33,584 bases of DNA, from positions 1-33,584 of the forward strand of contig SYJG01000526.1 in the NCBI GenBank assembly GCA_005798445.1, read 5' to 3'. This document shows, piece by piece, positions 31,568-33,584 of this stretch. The DNA comes from Planctomyces sp. Lineage in GTDB: Bacteria > Planctomycetota > Planctomycetia > Planctomycetales > Planctomycetaceae. A program made the position numbers and the translations under genes. The notes beneath the pieces are model-generated. The model searched no databases and was not told the origin of the DNA. It worked only from the letters and a program-made list of their open reading frames with translations. Within the stretch, counting starts at the first letter, position 1. The number at the start of each line of letters is the position of its first letter.

Positions 31568-32863
31568 TCAGCCGATCAGACTGTGAGTCCGCAAGGCAGC
31601 GCAGGCGGCTTCGATCATCGCAGCGCCGGGATCGCCGGTTTCGATGGTGAAATGAAACCGCCCGCTGAATTCCGAGGCGGGTTCCCAGTGGTCTCGCACA
31701 AGCTGGTAGACCGACCAATCGGCATCGGAAGGATCGCCATGACGCGACAGCAATCGCTGCTGCACGACGTCGTCGGGAGCGATGCATTCCAGCCAGATGG
31801 CTCGCACGCCGCAGTCGAGCGCCAGTTGCAAGAATCTGTGACGGAGCGATTCTCGCTGAAATGTGGCATCGACGATGACTCGGCCGCCGGCCAGCAATCG
31901 CTTGCGAGCGCGGCACCAGCATTCGTCGTAGGTTCGCTCGGTACGGTCGGCTGAGTACAAGTCCGCGGAACTGCCAGACGCTGCGGATTTGGCACCGAGG
32001 TCTTTGCGGACGACATCGGTGCGCAGCACCTCGTCGAAGTGAACCGCATTGCCCAATGCCCGCGACAGTGTTGATTTGCCGGTGCCGGGCAGACCGCTGA
32101 CCAGGACCAAGGCCGGGCAGCGGCTGGGTTCATCCAACTCCGACAAACACCACAGCCAGTGTGCTCGCGAACGTGCCAGCGCTTCGTCGCGATCGGGATG
32201 CGGGATCTCCGATTCGCCGCCGAGAATGGCCGCCACTTTGGCTCGCACTGCCGAGCGATACGCGGCGAACAACGGCAACAAACTGCGGCCGGTGTCGTCA
32301 TTCGTTTCCGAGAAGTAAACCTCGGCGACGATTCGCGCCAGATCGTGGCGGCCGGCGAAGGACAGCTCCATCACCAGAAAGGCGATGTCGGCGACCACGT
32401 CGATGCGCCGCAAGCCGGGATCGAATTCAATGCCGTCGAGGATCACGACGTCATTGGGCGGTGCTCGGTCGGGAAATAGAAAGACGTGCTCCAGCCTTAA
32501 GTCGCCGTGCAGATCGCGAACTCGCCCGTCGTTTGCTCGCCGCCGCAACGTGTCGTCGTGACGTTGCAGCCACTCGTCCGACAATGTCTCCAATCGTCGC
32601 AGCACCTGCGGTTCGATGACGTGCGGCTTCAGGCCGCGAGCGAGCTCCCAGTTCTCTCGCAGCTTGCGACGGAACTCTGCTTCAGCCTCGGTTGCTTGCT
32701 CGCCGACGCAACAACATGCCTGCCGATGAATCGCCGCGATCCGCTGAGCCGCTCGCACCAGATCGCGCGGTTCAAGCAATCCATGCTGCAACCGCGATCG
32801 CATGACCTCTTCCGTTGAGAGTTCCGGCGACGAATACAGAGAGACCGCTTGCGGAGAGTCCAT
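31568..32863 (-). CDS. Aminoglycoside-phosphotransferase-like / AAA kinase fusion protein
   Basis: 431 residues. The first half is APH-like: catalytic loop HGDLRLEHVFLF (about 119-130) and metal site LDGIEFDPGLRRIDVVADIA (about 142-161). The second half is a P-loop kinase domain with Walker A SGLPGTGKSTLS (about 255-266) and VIVDATFQRESLRHRF. Proteins of this type (COG2187 plus COG0645) are usually about 510-520 residues; here the first 80-100, including the small lobe, are missing. AAGAGG seven bases before ATG 32863 supports the short start. One such protein, Rv2004c, is in the mycobacterial DosR regulon. The substrate is unknown. Confidence 0.85.
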   Translation of the reverse strand: MDSPQAVSLYSSPELSTEEVMRSRLQHGLLEPRDLVRAAQRIAAIHRQACCCVGEQATEAEAEFRRKLRENWELARGLKPHVIEPQVLRRLETLSDEWLQRHDDTLRRRANDGRVRDLHGDLRLEHVFLFPDRAPPNDVVILDGIEFDPGLRRIDVVADIAFLVMELSFAGRHDLARIVAEVYFSETNDDTGRSLLPLFAAYRSAVRAKVAAILGGESEIPHPDRDEALARSRAHWLWCLSELDEPSRCPALVLVSGLPGTGKSTLSRALGNAVHFDEVLRTDVVRKDLGAKSAASGSSADLYSADRTERTYDECWCRARKRLLAGGRVIVDATFQRESLRHRFLQLALDCGVRAIWLECIAPDDVVQQRLLSRHGDPSDADWSVYQLVRDHWEPASEFSGRFHFTIETGDPGAAMIEAACAALRTHSLIG

Positions 32864-32913
32864 GACACAGCCTCTTGAAAGACGATCGAGAGCACAGTCC
32901 TCGAAGTCTGATC

Positions 32914-32928
32914 GCAAACACCGGTCCA
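32914..32928 (-). promoter_or_regulatory. Sigma-54 promoter of the APH/AAA gene
   Basis: Minus-strand TGGACCGGTGTTTGC keeps TGG, CG and TTGC with GG-N10-GC spacing. The GC is 51 bases before ATG 32863, the same distance as at the usp (27905) and cytochrome c' genes. Confidence 0.6.
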
Positions 32929-33090
32929 CGAACAATGGTTTTCTCTGAATGCCACCGGCACGCCGTTCGCAAACCGTCATCCTTCACGCGTTATGCGTCA
33001 AAGCTCCATGAATGAGGAACTTGCCAAAAGAACGTCTGGCTCTCCGGGTGGTGACGCCCCTGCTTGGCATGCATTGAAAAGAGGGACACC

Positions 33091-33477
33091 ATGACTCCTC
33101 CCGTCGATCATCAGTCCGTTGAACAACTGAGATCGCAGGTTCAACAACTCCAAGGAGAGTTGAACCACGTCGCCGAGGAACTTCGATGGCCGCCCAGTCG
33201 TTTGTCCTGGACGGAGCACGCGATCTACGGAGCGGCGCTCGGTGCCTGCGGAGCGGCAGTCGCCTTGCTCGCCAACGTTTTGCTCGCGCCGCTGGCGGGC
33301 ACGCATCCGCTGGAATTGATTCGCGCGTATCTGACGTTTCCGTTGGGGTCCGAAGCTCTCGCACTGACTGAGGCCGCGCCGCACGTTGTCGTGGGACACG
33401 GTGGCCGAGATGGACCAGCGACGGCTGAAGCGGCTCGGCAAGCCGGAGCTTCAGAACTTGAAGCGGCTGGCGATTGA
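33091..33477 (+). pseudogene. Small coiled-coil/membrane protein truncated by an ISL3 fragment
   Basis: From ATG 33091 (AGAGGGA upstream) the protein has a coiled coil (VEQLRSQVQQLQGELNHVAE), a membrane helix (AIYGAALGACGAAVALLANV) and the planctomycete-type motif HPLELIRAYLTFPLGSEALA. At about 33380 this family-like sequence ends and the frame runs across a transposase fragment, adding a nonsense tail to 33477. The usual second membrane segment is missing. It is the first gene to the right of the sigma-54-linked cluster. Confidence 0.6.
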
Positions 33478-33584
33478 TGAAGTGCCTGTCGGCAAGCTCC
33501 ATCGGTTTCTCACGTTGGTCTATGATTTGGACCGCGGCACGATCGTGTCGGTCTCGAAGGGCCGCGGCCAAAAGGCGTTGACGG
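33386..33584 (+). mobile_element. ISL3-family transposase fragment (5' truncated, runs off the window)
   Basis: One frame reads LSWDTVAEMDQRRLKRLGKP, then LKRLAIDEVPVGKLHRFLTL and VYDLDRGTIVSVSKGRG up to the window edge. LAIDE followed by HRFLT and VYDLD is the first DDE block of ISL3 transposases, normally preceded by more than 150 residues that are absent here. The upstream boundary coincides with the break in the membrane-protein gene. Confidence 0.75.

Noticed and set aside
33050..33063. Sigma-54 promoter for the membrane-protein gene at 33091
   Set aside because: Spacing fits, but the -24 and -12 boxes match poorly and the distance (28 bases) differs from the 51-base pattern of the other sites.
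32984..33571. A 195-codon minus-strand frame at the right edge
   Set aside because: It is antisense to the coiled-coil/membrane protein and the ISL3 fragment, both of which have recognisable motifs.

Overview
The window looks like chromosomal DNA of a heterotrophic planctomycete. This is inferred from gene content: a Tat-exported DUF1501 protein, a DUF4838 protein, giant secreted multi-blade sialidases, a DUF5678-like/retropepsin pair, small 'HPLELIR' membrane proteins, an ISAzo13-type element, weak or absent Shine-Dalgarno sites at many starts, and GC-rich spacers full of paired hairpins. No RNA gene or CRISPR array was seen.

Layout. (1) 1-10,000 is a polysaccharide/glycoconjugate locus, mostly on the minus strand. 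It holds a secreted beta-propeller glycosidase-like protein cut by the window edge, a 1,225-residue sialidase, a secreted DUF4838 protein, a decayed third copy of the glycosidase-like gene, a plus-strand DUF1501 gene behind a decayed partner, and a second glycosidase-like copy whose 5' end is fused to foreign sequence. (2) 10,200-11,560 holds an ISAzo13-family insertion sequence with a large internal deletion; it interrupts the 5' side of a small gene. (3) 11,716-13,406 carries a CHAD-domain gene and a frameshifted unknown gene. (4) 13,627-17,709 is a minus-strand respiratory group: Rieske protein, fused b6/subunit IV cytochrome b, and an octaheme hydroxylamine-oxidoreductase-like cytochrome. 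A plus-strand VapBC toxin-antitoxin pair and a palindromic repeat sit between the last two. (5) 17,931-21,053 has a lipoprotein alpha/beta hydrolase, a VIT/CCC1 remnant, a monoheme secreted protein and a small-gene/retropepsin pair.

(6) 21,125-32,863 is the most interesting part. It contains a REC-histidine kinase, a double-receiver protein, a protoglobin-coupled histidine kinase and an NtrC-type sigma-54 activator. These are followed by two universal stress proteins, an ADP-forming acyl-CoA synthetase, an internally deleted mini universal stress protein, a cytochrome c'-like protein and an APH/AAA kinase fusion. Four of these effector genes have a GG-N10-GC sigma-54 promoter candidate 51, 51, 51 and 59 bases before the start codon. 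I infer a heme-gas-sensing, sigma-54-driven low-oxygen/NO regulon, similar in content to the mycobacterial DosR regulon but with unrelated regulators.

(7) At the right edge a small membrane-protein gene is truncated by an ISL3-family transposase fragment that leaves the window.

Decay and rearrangement are common: at least eight genes are broken, chimeric or remnant, often next to repeats or insertion sequences.
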